From Nocardioides ochotonae (GTDB lineage Bacteria > Actinomycetota > Actinomycetes > Propionibacteriales > Nocardioidaceae): a DNA stretch of 64,000 bases. The stretch is from contig NZ_CP061769.1 of assembly GCF_011420305.2 (NCBI RefSeq), positions 1,475,001-1,539,000 on the forward strand, given 5' to 3'. Shown here piece by piece: positions 29,353 through 36,901 of this stretch. Positions within the stretch are counted from its first letter, which is position 1. Each line of letters begins with the position of its first letter. Under the pieces are notes generated by a model. It was not told the origin of the DNA and ran no database searches. It saw only the letters and a program-made list of their open reading frames with translations. The translations under genes and the position numbers were made by a program.

Positions 29353-30600
29353 CTTGGCGTCGTACTCGTAGATGCCGATGGACGCGGCGGTCGGGCTGCC
29401 GGTCTCACCGAGCTCGATCGGCCCGGAGACGCCGTTGTAGTCGATGTCCTCGCCGTCGGCCAGCAGGTCGGCGCACTCCTTGAAGGTGGTGCACTCGGTG
29501 CCGTCCTTGGTCACGCCCGGGATCTCCTTGGCGATCTCGTCGCCGGCGTCGCTGCCGGCCGCGATCGCAGCCAGGGCCGAGACCACCACGGCGTCGTAGG
29601 ACTCCGCGGAGTAGGAGTAGTCGGTGAGGCTGGGGTCGACCTTCTTCAGACGCGACCGGAAGTCGTCGCCCGCGTCGGCACCGGGGAGGGTGCCCTTGGT
29701 GCCCTTGAGCGTGCCCGGGGGCAGCGTGGTGGTGCCGTCCTCGCTGTAGTCGGCGGTGTTGCCGTCCACCAGGTACGTCGGGATGTCCTGCGGCCCGGCG
29801 CCGGCCTGGATCAGCTGCGGAATGATCGTGGTCGTCTCCTCGAAGCCGATCAGCACGAGCGCGTCCGCACCGGAACCGGCGATCTCGGCGACCTGCGAGT
29901 CGTAGGACTGCGCCTTCTCGCCGTAGAAGACGGTGGCGGTGACCGAGCTGCCGGCGTTCTCCAGGTTCTTCTGGACCTCGGAGGCCAGCGTCTCGCCGTA
30001 CGCGTCCTGGCGAGCCATGATCGCGACGTCGTTGCGCCCGTCCTGGAGGAGCAGGTTGGCCATGACGGCACCCTGCAGGATGTCGGAGGGTGCCGTGCGG
30101 AAGTAGTTGTCCGCCTCGGCGTAGTCGCCCTCGTCGAACGCCGTCGAGGTGTTCGCCGGGGAGAACATGACGGCGCCGGCCGACATGATCTTGTCGATCA
30201 CGGTCAGCGAGACACCCGAGGAGGCGGCACCGACGATCACGTCGGAGTTGGCCGCGAGAAGCTTGTCGGTCTCGGCGGGCGCGATGCCGTTGTCGGCGTC
30301 GCCGGAGTCACCGCGCACGTGCACGGCGTCCTTGCCGAGGACACCGCCGGCCGCGTTGATGTCCTTGATCGCCAGGTCGACACCGGCGAACTCGGGCGGG
30401 CCGAGGAACGCGAGGCTGCCAGTGGCGGGGAGCAGCGAGCCGACGGTGAAAGTGCCGTCACCCTGGGTGACCGCTGCCGGTGCATCGCTCTCGTCGGTGT
30501 TGTCGTCGTCGCCCGAGTCGTCACTGCCACATGCCGAAAGCACGAGCGCGCTTGCAGCAGCAACAGCGGCGAGGCGAAGAGTCGTCGAATTGCGCTTCAT
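29311..30600 (-). CDS. livK: Branched-chain amino acid ABC substrate-binding lipoprotein LivK
   Basis: This 429-residue lipoprotein is the extracellular receptor for the LivHMGF importer. The signal peptide ends in lipobox LVLSAC (Cys24), followed by an acidic linker rich in Asp (SDDSGDDDNTDESD). The type I periplasmic-binding fold follows, with GSLLPATGSLAFLGPPE, DSGDADNGIAPAE, VGAASSGVS and ARQDAYGETLA. ATG at 30600 follows GGAGG. It is convergent with livHMGF rather than in the same operon, so it has its own promoter and can be made in excess. The ligand could be leucine/isoleucine/valine or another amide or amino compound. Confidence 0.93.
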   Translation of the reverse strand: MKRNSTTLRLAAVAAASALVLSACGSDDSGDDDNTDESDAPAAVTQGDGTFTVGSLLPATGSLAFLGPPEFAGVDLAIKDINAAGGVLGKDAVHVRGDSGDADNGIAPAETDKLLAANSDVIVGAASSGVSLTVIDKIMSAGAVMFSPANTSTAFDEGDYAEADNYFRTAPSDILQGAVMANLLLQDGRNDVAIMARQDAYGETLASEVQKNLENAGSSVTATVFYGEKAQSYDSQVAEIAGSGADALVLIGFEETTTIIPQLIQAGAGPQDIPTYLVDGNTADYSEDGTTTLPPGTLKGTKGTLPGADAGDDFRSRLKKVDPSLTDYSYSAESYDAVVVSALAAIAAGSDAGDEIAKEIPGVTKDGTECTTFKECADLLADGEDIDYNGVSGPIELGETGSPTAASIGIYEYDAKNKITAVDFIAGDI

Positions 30601-30649
30601 CTGTCCTCCGGTCTCACAAAGCTCCAAGGCGGAGTCTTGGACAGGTGAA

Positions 30650-30699
30650 AACCTAGTGCGCGGCGGCAGGTTTCGTGACCCGGACCACGTTCCTGGAAC
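30650..30699 (-). promoter_or_regulatory. livK promoter region with palindrome
   Basis: On the minus strand TAGGTT (30650-30655) fits a -10 element about 50 bases before livK. GTTCCTGGAAC, an odd-centred palindrome at 30689-30699, lies where a -35 or an operator might be. In the leader TCCAAG and CTTGGA can form a 6-bp hairpin. No repressor is identified. Confidence 0.4.
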
Positions 30700-30753
30700 T
30701 TTTGTGGCCGTTCCGTTACCAATCCGCCACCGCCCGGGGACCGGCGGGCTCGG

Positions 30754-31500
30754 TCAGTTGAGACTGGTGACCAGGCTCACGAGCAGCGGCGCGATGACCA
30801 GCGCCGGCAGGAGGTCGGCGACCGGGACCTCGCGGATGCGCAGCAGGCGCAGCGCGATGCCGATGAGCAGCAGCCCCCCGACGGCGCCCACGGCGGCCAG
30901 GTGCGCCGCGGGGAGCACGTCGCCCAGGCCGAGACCCACCAGGGTGAGCGAGCCCTGCACCACGACGATCGTGAGGGCGCTGGCGGCGACGCCCCAGCCG
31001 AACGACGCGGCGAACGCGATCGCCGCGAAGCCGTCCAGTGCGGACTTCAAGACGAGCTGGTCGGCGCCGGCGCCGAGGCCGTCGTTGAGGGAGCCGAGGA
31101 TGGTGAGCGGGCCGGTGCAGAACAGCAGGGATGCGGCGACGAAGCCCTGGACGAAGCGCTGTCGCTCGGCGCTCCCGGTCTCGCCGGAGAGTCGTCGCTG
31201 GAGGAAGCCGCCCAGGGCCTCGACCCGCTGCTCGAGGCGCAGCAGGCTGCCGACGATCCCGCCCAGCAGGACCGCGCCCAGGACGATCAGGAGCGGCGCG
31301 CTGTCACCGACCTCCTCGGCCAGTGCGGGGGAGAGCACATCGGCGGCGGTCGTGGCGGCGATCATCAGCGTGACCAGTCCGAGGCCGTCGGTGACCGCGT
31401 CGCGGGTGCGCTGCGGGAGCCGGTTGCCGAGCAGGACGCCCAGCAGCGAGCCGACGAGCACGGCGACGACGTTGACAGCCGTCCCTGTCCCTGGGATCAC
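30754..31500 (-). CDS. DUF554 family membrane protein
   Basis: This 248-residue polytopic protein has seven or so hydrophobic segments and matches DUF554: it begins GTAVNVVAVLVGSLLGVLLGNRLP, has GLGLVTLMIAA, and carries LLFCTGPLTILGSLNDGL followed by KSALDGFAAIAFA. These glycine-rich motifs are family hallmarks. A transport role has been proposed for the family but not established. Start is GTG at 31500 behind GAGAGGGG. It is divergent from the GNAT gene. Gene-specific regulation is not visible. Confidence 0.88.
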   Translation of the reverse strand: MIPGTGTAVNVVAVLVGSLLGVLLGNRLPQRTRDAVTDGLGLVTLMIAATTAADVLSPALAEEVGDSAPLLIVLGAVLLGGIVGSLLRLEQRVEALGGFLQRRLSGETGSAERQRFVQGFVAASLLFCTGPLTILGSLNDGLGAGADQLVLKSALDGFAAIAFAASFGWGVAASALTIVVVQGSLTLVGLGLGDVLPAAHLAAVGAVGGLLLIGIALRLLRIREVPVADLLPALVIAPLLVSLVTSLN

Positions 31501-31587
31501 GCTCCGCCCCTCTCGTCGGCCCGGCCCCGCGCCGCGGGGTCGATGTGACCCGTGAGTCGGATGGTGACGGCGAGAGCGCGCTGAGCG

Positions 31588-31593
31588 TAGTCT
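31588..31593 (+). promoter_or_regulatory. Possible -10 element of the GNAT gene
   Basis: TAGTCT fits the TANNNT pattern about 70 bases before the TTG start. The leader contains a GGAGGCC / GGCCTCC pair that can form a 7-bp hairpin. Confidence 0.35.
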
Positions 31594-31663
31594 CACCCCT
31601 CGGAGGAGGCCTGTACGGGGACCTTGGCCTCCCGACACCCCGAGTCCGGAAGGCCAAGGAACG

Positions 31664-32251
31664 TTGAGCCGTACCCTCGTGTCCCTGCGCGCCGCCACCC
31701 ATGGCGATGCGCCGTTCCTCGCCACCCTCTGGCGCGACTCGCTGCGTCGCGGCGACCACGCCGACCAGGTCGCCGACGTCGAGTCGGTCATCGCCCGGGC
31801 CGCGGAGTCGCCGAGCCTGCGGGTCCTGCTCGCCGAGTACGACGGGCGCCCGGCGGGCGCCGTCTGCCTGCGGGTCACCACCAAGTCGATGATCAACCTC
31901 GAGCCAGCCGTGCAGGCCCAGTCCCCGCACGTGCTGCCCGAGTTCCGCCGCCACGGCGTGGGCCGCCAGCTGATGGAGGCCGCCGTGTCGTACGCCGAGG
32001 AGCTCGGCATCGCGCACCTGATGACGGCCGCGGCCTCGGGCTCGCGCGACGGCAACCGGTTCATGGCCCGCCTGGCCCTGGGACCGCAGGCCGTCCTGCG
32101 CATCGCCCCCACCCAGGTGGTCAGGGCCAAGCTCACCGCCCAGCGGCCGGCCGCCCAGCGTCCGGGGCGCCAGCTCGGCACGGTCCTGGCCGCGAGACGC
32201 TCGATGCGCCGCGCGAACCCGCAGGTCCCGCCGGTCCCGCAGGACGGCTAG
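31664..32251 (+). CDS. GNAT family N-acetyltransferase
   Basis: This 195-residue protein has a GNAT core in residues 5-150. Acetyl-CoA binding is indicated by VLPEFRRHGVGRQLMEAAVSYA, with the R/Q-x-x-G-x-G/A turn. The N-terminal RAATHGDAPFLATLWRDS and the GRPAGAVCLRV strand fit the fold. The C-terminal 45 residues are basic and low in complexity (QRPAAQRPGRQ) and probably disordered. The TTG start at 31664 is preceded by AAGGA. The acetyl acceptor is unknown. It is convergent with the thioesterase gene, seven bases away. Confidence 0.82.
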   Translation: MSRTLVSLRAATHGDAPFLATLWRDSLRRGDHADQVADVESVIARAAESPSLRVLLAEYDGRPAGAVCLRVTTKSMINLEPAVQAQSPHVLPEFRRHGVGRQLMEAAVSYAEELGIAHLMTAAASGSRDGNRFMARLALGPQAVLRIAPTQVVRAKLTAQRPAAQRPGRQLGTVLAARRSMRRANPQVPPVPQDG

Positions 32252-32258
32252 GACCCCG

Positions 32259-32735
32259 CTACGACCCCGCTACGACCGGCGCCGTGCCCAGGCCCACCCG
32301 GTCCAGGGGCACCAGCGCGCAGGTGATCCGCGAGGTGCAGACCCGCTTGCCGCGCTCGTCGGTGAGCACCACGTCGTAGGACGCCGAGGTGCGTCCGAGG
32401 TGGATCGCGGTCGCGGTGCCGGTGATCAGGCCGCTGGTCGCCGAGCGGTGGTGGGTGGCGTTGATGTCCACGCCGACCGGCGCCCGGTCGGGGTAGCCGT
32501 GCAGGCCGGCCCCGATGGAGCCGAGGCTCTCGGCGAGCACCACCGAGGCGCCGCCGTGCAGCAGGCCGTAGGGCTGGGTGTTGCCCTCGACCGGCATCGT
32601 CGCCACGACGCGCTCTGCGGAGAGCTCGAGGAGCTCGATGCCCATCTTCTCGTTCAGGGCGCCCATGCCGTGGGGCATGCTCGCGATGTAGTCCTCGACG
32701 CTCGGGACGGTGCTCTGGTGGCTCTCGGCGCTCAT
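32259..32735 (-). CDS. Hotdog-fold thioesterase, PaaI family
   Basis: This 158-residue protein fits the PaaI/EntH thioesterase group that hydrolyses acyl-CoA or aryl-CoA thioesters. The helix-loop motif GLLHGGASVVLAESLGS carries the conserved HGG, and the strand GVDINATHHR is typical. Start is taken at ATG 32735 (MSAESH); an in-frame ATG three codons earlier (32744) is equally possible, since neither has a good ribosome-binding site. It is divergent from polA. The 3' end contains an 11-base tandem repeat that does not change the ending. The substrate is unknown. Confidence 0.88.
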   Translation of the reverse strand: MSAESHQSTVPSVEDYIASMPHGMGALNEKMGIELLELSAERVVATMPVEGNTQPYGLLHGGASVVLAESLGSIGAGLHGYPDRAPVGVDINATHHRSATSGLITGTATAIHLGRTSASYDVVLTDERGKRVCTSRITCALVPLDRVGLGTAPVVAGS

Positions 32736-32778
32736 GCGCTGCATTGTTGCCGACGACCGGAGCGTCGGCGCCCCCGGA

Positions 32779-32784
32779 TAGAGT
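32779..32784 (+). promoter_or_regulatory. -10 element of polA (leaderless promoter)
   Basis: TAGAGT lies exactly 7 bases before the GTG of polA, the same layout as pyk and pdtaR. No Shine-Dalgarno sequence is present in the 7-base gap. Confidence 0.55.
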
Positions 32785-32791
32785 CAGGCGG

Positions 32792-35470
32792 GTGCCCGAG
32801 TCGAACACCCCGCGCCTGCTCCTCCTCGACGGCCACTCGCTGGCCTACCGCGCGTTCTTCGCGCTGCCCGTGGAGAACTTCTCCACGACCACCGGACAGC
32901 ACACCAACGCGGTCTACGGCTTCACCTCGATGCTCATCAACGTCCTGCGTGACGAGCAGCCCACCCACGTCGGTGTCGCCTTCGACGTCTCGCGCCAGAC
33001 CTTCCGCCTCGAGGAGTACGCCGAGTACAAGGCGAAGCGCGCCAAGACGCCCTCGGAGTTCGGCAGCCAGCTGCCGCTGATCGAGGAGGTCCTCGCCGCG
33101 CTGCGGATCCCGTTCCTGAAGAAGGACGGCTACGAGGCCGACGACATCATCGCGACCCTCACCACCCAGGCGCTGGCCGAGGGCATGGAGGTGCTGATCC
33201 TCACCGGTGACCGCGACGCCCTGCAGCTGGTCACCGACCGCTCGACGGTGCTCTACCCGATGCGCGGCGTCTCCGACCTGGCCCGGATGACCCCGGCGGC
33301 GGTCGAGGCGAAGTACGGCGTACCCCCGCAGCGCTACCCCGAGCTGGCCGCGATCGTCGGGGAGGCCTCCGACAACCTCCCGGGCGTCCCCGGCGTCGGG
33401 CAGGGGTTCGCGGCGAAGTGGATCAACACCTACGACGGCCTCGACAACGTCATCACCCACGCCGACAAGATCACCGGCAAGAAGGGCGAGGCGCTGCGTG
33501 CCCACCTCGGCGACGTGATCCGCAACCGCCACCTCAACGCCCTGGTCCGCGACCTCGAGCTCGAGCTCGGTCCCGCCGACCTGGCGCTGCGCCCGTGGGA
33601 CCGCCACGAGGTGCACACGCTCTTCGACGGCCTGGAGTTCCGGGTGCTGCGCGACCGGCTCTTCGAGACCCTCAGCTCCGAGGAGGAGATCGACGAGGCC
33701 GGCTTCGAGGTCGTGATGAGCCGCCCGGGCGCCGGCGAGGTCGGCGCGTGGCTGGCCGAGCACGCCTCCTCCGGCGCGCGCGTCGGTGTCGAGGTCCAGG
33801 GCCGCTGGGGAGCGGGCACCGGCGACGTCGGCTCGATCGCGCTGGCCACCCCCGACGGCGCCGCCTGGTTCTCCGTGGCCGACCTCGACACGGCCGACAC
33901 CTCGGCGCTCGCCGGCTGGCTGGCCGACCCCGCGCAGCCCAAGGTCCTGCACGACGCGAAGGGGCCGATGCAGGCGCTCGCCGCGTTCGGGATGCCGCTG
34001 GCCGGCCTGGCCCGCGACACCGCGATCTCGGCGTACCTCGCCCGGCCCGACCAGCGCTCCTACGACCTGGCCGACCTGACCGTGCGCTACCTCAAGCGCG
34101 AGCTGCGCCAGGGCGGCGCCGACGACGGCCAGCTCAGCCTCGACGGCCTCGACGACGGCTCGGCGGGCGAGCTGGAGATGCTGCGCGCCAGCGCGGTCCT
34201 CGACCTCGCCGCCGCCCTCGACGAGGACCTCGAGGAGCGCGGCGGCACCCGGCTGCTCGAGGACATCGAGCTGCCGCTGGTCCACCTGCTCGGCGCCATG
34301 GAGCGCACCGGCATCGCCGTGGACTCCGACCACCTCGAGGCGCTCCAGGAGCACTTCGGCGAGGAGGTGCGCCGCGCCGCGGACGAGGCGTACGCCGTCA
34401 TCGGCAAGGAGATCAACCTCGGCTCGCCCAAGCAGCTGCAGGTGGTGCTCTTCGACGAGCTCGGGATGCCCAAGACCAAGCGCACCAAGACCGGCTACAC
34501 CACCGACGCCGACGCGCTCCAGTCGCTCTACGTCAAGACCGAGCACCCGTTCCTGCTCCACCTGCTGCGCCACCGCGACGTCATCCGGCTGCGCCAGACC
34601 ATCGAGGGGCTGCTCAAGACCGTCGCCCCCGACGGGCGCATCCACACCACGTTCAACCAGACGATCGCCGCCACCGGCCGGCTCTCCAGCACCGAGCCCA
34701 ACCTGCAGAACATCCCGGTGCGCACCGAGGAGGGCCGGCGCATCCGCGAGGGTTTCGTGGTCGGCGAGGGCTACGAGTCGCTGATGACGGCCGACTACAG
34801 CCAGATCGAGATGCGGATCATGGCCCACCTCTCCGGCGATGAGCTCCTCATCGAGGCGTTCCGCTCCGGGCAGGACTTCCACTCGATCACCGCGGCCCGG
34901 GTCTTCGGCGTCCCGGCCGACGCGGTCAGCCCCGAGCAGCGCGCCAAGATCAAGGCGATGAACTACGGCCTGGCCTACGGCCTGTCCGCGTTCGGGCTCA
35001 GCCAGCAGCTGGGGATCGAGCCGGCCGAGGCGCGCGGGCTGATGGAGGAGTACTTCCTCACCTTCGGCGGCATCCGCGACTACCTCGGCGGCGTGGTCGA
35101 GGAGGCCCGGCGCACCGGCTTCACCGAGACCATCAAGGGCCGCCGGCGCTACCTGCCCGACCTGACCAGCGACAACCGCCAGCGCCGCGAGATGGCCGAG
35201 CGGATGGCGCTCAACGCCCCGATCCAGGGCTCCGCGGCCGACCTGATCAAGATCGCGATGCTCGAGGTCGACGCCGCGATCACCGAGGCCGGCCTGCGCT
35301 CGCGGCTGCTGCTGCAGGTCCACGACGAGCTCGTGCTCGAGGTCGCGCCGGGGGAGTGCGAGGAGCTCGAGGCACTCGTACGCCGCCACATGGGCGCCGC
35401 GGCCGACCTGAGCGTGCCGCTGGACGTGTCGGTCGGCACCGGTCGCAGCTGGCACGAGGCCGCGCACTAG
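32792..35470 (+). CDS. polA: DNA polymerase I
   Basis: This 892-residue enzyme fills gaps and removes primers in replication and repair. The N-terminal 5'-nuclease domain (1-300) shows LLLLDGHSLAYRAFFA, DGYEADDIIATL, LTGDRDALQLV and NLPGVPGVGQGFAAKW. The middle 3'-5' exonuclease domain has lost its acidic residues (VGVEVQG where active enzymes have DTE), as in other actinobacterial PolA. The polymerase domain has motif A (TADYSQIEMRIMAHLSGD), motif B (KAMNYGLAYG) and motif C (QVHDELVLEV). The GTG at 32792 was chosen because it begins the family N-terminus and has a -10 hexamer 7 bases before it. It converges with the flippase gene, with 7 bases between stops. Confidence 0.97.
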   Translation: MPESNTPRLLLLDGHSLAYRAFFALPVENFSTTTGQHTNAVYGFTSMLINVLRDEQPTHVGVAFDVSRQTFRLEEYAEYKAKRAKTPSEFGSQLPLIEEVLAALRIPFLKKDGYEADDIIATLTTQALAEGMEVLILTGDRDALQLVTDRSTVLYPMRGVSDLARMTPAAVEAKYGVPPQRYPELAAIVGEASDNLPGVPGVGQGFAAKWINTYDGLDNVITHADKITGKKGEALRAHLGDVIRNRHLNALVRDLELELGPADLALRPWDRHEVHTLFDGLEFRVLRDRLFETLSSEEEIDEAGFEVVMSRPGAGEVGAWLAEHASSGARVGVEVQGRWGAGTGDVGSIALATPDGAAWFSVADLDTADTSALAGWLADPAQPKVLHDAKGPMQALAAFGMPLAGLARDTAISAYLARPDQRSYDLADLTVRYLKRELRQGGADDGQLSLDGLDDGSAGELEMLRASAVLDLAAALDEDLEERGGTRLLEDIELPLVHLLGAMERTGIAVDSDHLEALQEHFGEEVRRAADEAYAVIGKEINLGSPKQLQVVLFDELGMPKTKRTKTGYTTDADALQSLYVKTEHPFLLHLLRHRDVIRLRQTIEGLLKTVAPDGRIHTTFNQTIAATGRLSSTEPNLQNIPVRTEEGRRIREGFVVGEGYESLMTADYSQIEMRIMAHLSGDELLIEAFRSGQDFHSITAARVFGVPADAVSPEQRAKIKAMNYGLAYGLSAFGLSQQLGIEPAEARGLMEEYFLTFGGIRDYLGGVVEEARRTGFTETIKGRRRYLPDLTSDNRQRREMAERMALNAPIQGSAADLIKIAMLEVDAAITEAGLRSRLLLQVHDELVLEVAPGECEELEALVRRHMGAAADLSVPLDVSVGTGRSWHEAAH

Positions 35471-35477
35471 TCCCGGG

Positions 35478-36773
35478 CTAGGCGGCCGGCGCCTCGGGGG
35501 CGCGCTCGTCCTCGGCGGCGTCCTCGTCCTCGAGGCGGCTCATCCGCCACAGGCTCAGCGACAGCAGCGCCACCAGCAGCACCGCGTCGACCGTGATCAC
35601 CGTCGCGATGAGGCTGACGAGGCTGTCCGCGCGCAGGGAGAGCACGACCAGCACCGCGACGGCCAGCCAGATCAGGTACGCCGACCGGGTGCCCTGGCGC
35701 GCGAGCACGGAGTAGACCAGCAGCTGGAGCATCGCCATCAGCGAGCCCAGCACCGCGAACGCCCAGAGGTGGCCCTCCACGTCGGCGTACTTCTCCCCGC
35801 CGACGAACACCATCGCCACGCCGGAGAGCAGCACGGCGCCGAGCACCGAGCAGACCCCGAGCACGATCATCAGGCCGAGGCTGCGCAGCAGGGCGAGGCG
35901 CCGCTGCCCGGCCGTCGACATCGACGGGAACGCCAGCACGACCACGAACTGCGGCAGGAAGAGCACGACCTTGGCCAGGATCAGGCCGCTGGCGTAGAGG
36001 CCGGCGTCGTGGGAGTCCAGGACGTTGCGGGCGACCACGATGTCGGTGTTGGACAGCACGTAGAAGGCCAGCAGCGCCATCGAGCTGCGCGCGGCCTCGG
36101 CCAGCACGGGACGCAGGCTGTTGGCGGCGGAGTGCTCGCCGGGGTCGCGCGGGCGGCGCAGGGCGAGGTGGCCCACGATCACCGGGGCGAACAGCGCGAG
36201 CGCGACGCCGAGCATCGCGCCGGCCTCGGTGGGGCGAAGCACCATGCACAGCGTCCCGATGGTGACGCGGCTCAGCCCCATCGCGAGGTACACGGCGCCC
36301 AGCGCGCCCCAGCGCCGCTCACCTTGCAAGATGCCCGCCTGCCCGCCCTGGACGGTCAGCGGCACCGCCGCGACCGCGAGCAGGATCGCCGGGGTGATGG
36401 TGTCCAGGCGCAGCACCTGCCAGATGACCGGCGAGAGCACCAGCATCAGCACGCCGAGCGCGAGCGCCGCGCGGTAGGTCACCGCCAGCACGACGCGCTC
36501 GATCTGGCCCACGTGGTCCGGCGTCGCGGAGATCCGGCGTGCCGCGGTGGCCTGGAGCCCGAGCTGGAGCACCGCGACCACCAGGAGCACGGCCATCAGG
36601 CTGGCCACCCCGCCGTACTGCTCGGGGCCGAGCAGACGCGCCGCGATCATCTGGAAGGCGTAGGTCGAGACGTTCATGACGACGATCGCGACGGCGATGC
36701 CGGCACTGCCGCGCAGCAGCGCACGCCACCCGCCGGCGTGGCGCGATGTGCTCCTGCCCTCGGTGACCGTCAC
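35478..36773 (-). CDS. Polysaccharide flippase (Wzx/MATE-like membrane protein)
   Basis: This 431-residue membrane protein has about 12 hydrophobic segments and the opening pattern of polysaccharide exporters: NVSTYAFQMIAARLLGPEQYGGVASLMAVLLV. Such proteins of the MOP superfamily flip lipid-linked sugars across the membrane. The cytoplasmic C-terminal tail is acidic (SRLEDEDAAEDERAPEAP). It starts with GTG and has a TAGGCT -10 six bases upstream, so it may be leaderless. It is divergent from the AftD-like gene and near several glycosyltransferases, which supports a role in envelope glycan export. The exact substrate is unknown. Confidence 0.85.
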   Translation of the reverse strand: MTVTEGRSTSRHAGGWRALLRGSAGIAVAIVVMNVSTYAFQMIAARLLGPEQYGGVASLMAVLLVVAVLQLGLQATAARRISATPDHVGQIERVVLAVTYRAALALGVLMLVLSPVIWQVLRLDTITPAILLAVAAVPLTVQGGQAGILQGERRWGALGAVYLAMGLSRVTIGTLCMVLRPTEAGAMLGVALALFAPVIVGHLALRRPRDPGEHSAANSLRPVLAEAARSSMALLAFYVLSNTDIVVARNVLDSHDAGLYASGLILAKVVLFLPQFVVVLAFPSMSTAGQRRLALLRSLGLMIVLGVCSVLGAVLLSGVAMVFVGGEKYADVEGHLWAFAVLGSLMAMLQLLVYSVLARQGTRSAYLIWLAVAVLVVLSLRADSLVSLIATVITVDAVLLVALLSLSLWRMSRLEDEDAAEDERAPEAPAA

Positions 36774-36779
36774 CCGCCG

Positions 36780-36785
36780 AGCCTA
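36780..36785 (-). promoter_or_regulatory. -10 element of the flippase gene (leaderless promoter)
   Basis: On the minus strand TAGGCT is followed by 6 bases and the GTG start at 36773. No ribosome-binding site is visible between them. Confidence 0.5.
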
Positions 36786-36848
36786 GGACAGCGGCGGGGA
36801 ACCCATCGAGTCCGTGCGGTTCGGTGCGCGGGCTCCGACCGCGACGGC

Positions 36849-36854
36849 TACCCT
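36849..36854 (+). promoter_or_regulatory. Possible -10 element of the AftD-like operon
   Basis: TACCCT fits the -10 pattern, would start transcription near 36861 and leaves a leader of about 40 bases. It stands 63 bases from the divergent flippase -10. Confidence 0.4.
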
Positions 36855-36901
36855 TGCCGTCGCTCGGCAGCGGCCGGGGCCGTGGGGAGGTGCGGAGCAA
36901 G

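Noticed and set aside
32252-32275. Eleven-base tandem repeat at the end of the thioesterase gene as a phase-variation site
   Set aside because: Gain or loss of one unit still ends the protein in the same Ala-Gly-Ser-stop, so it would have no effect.
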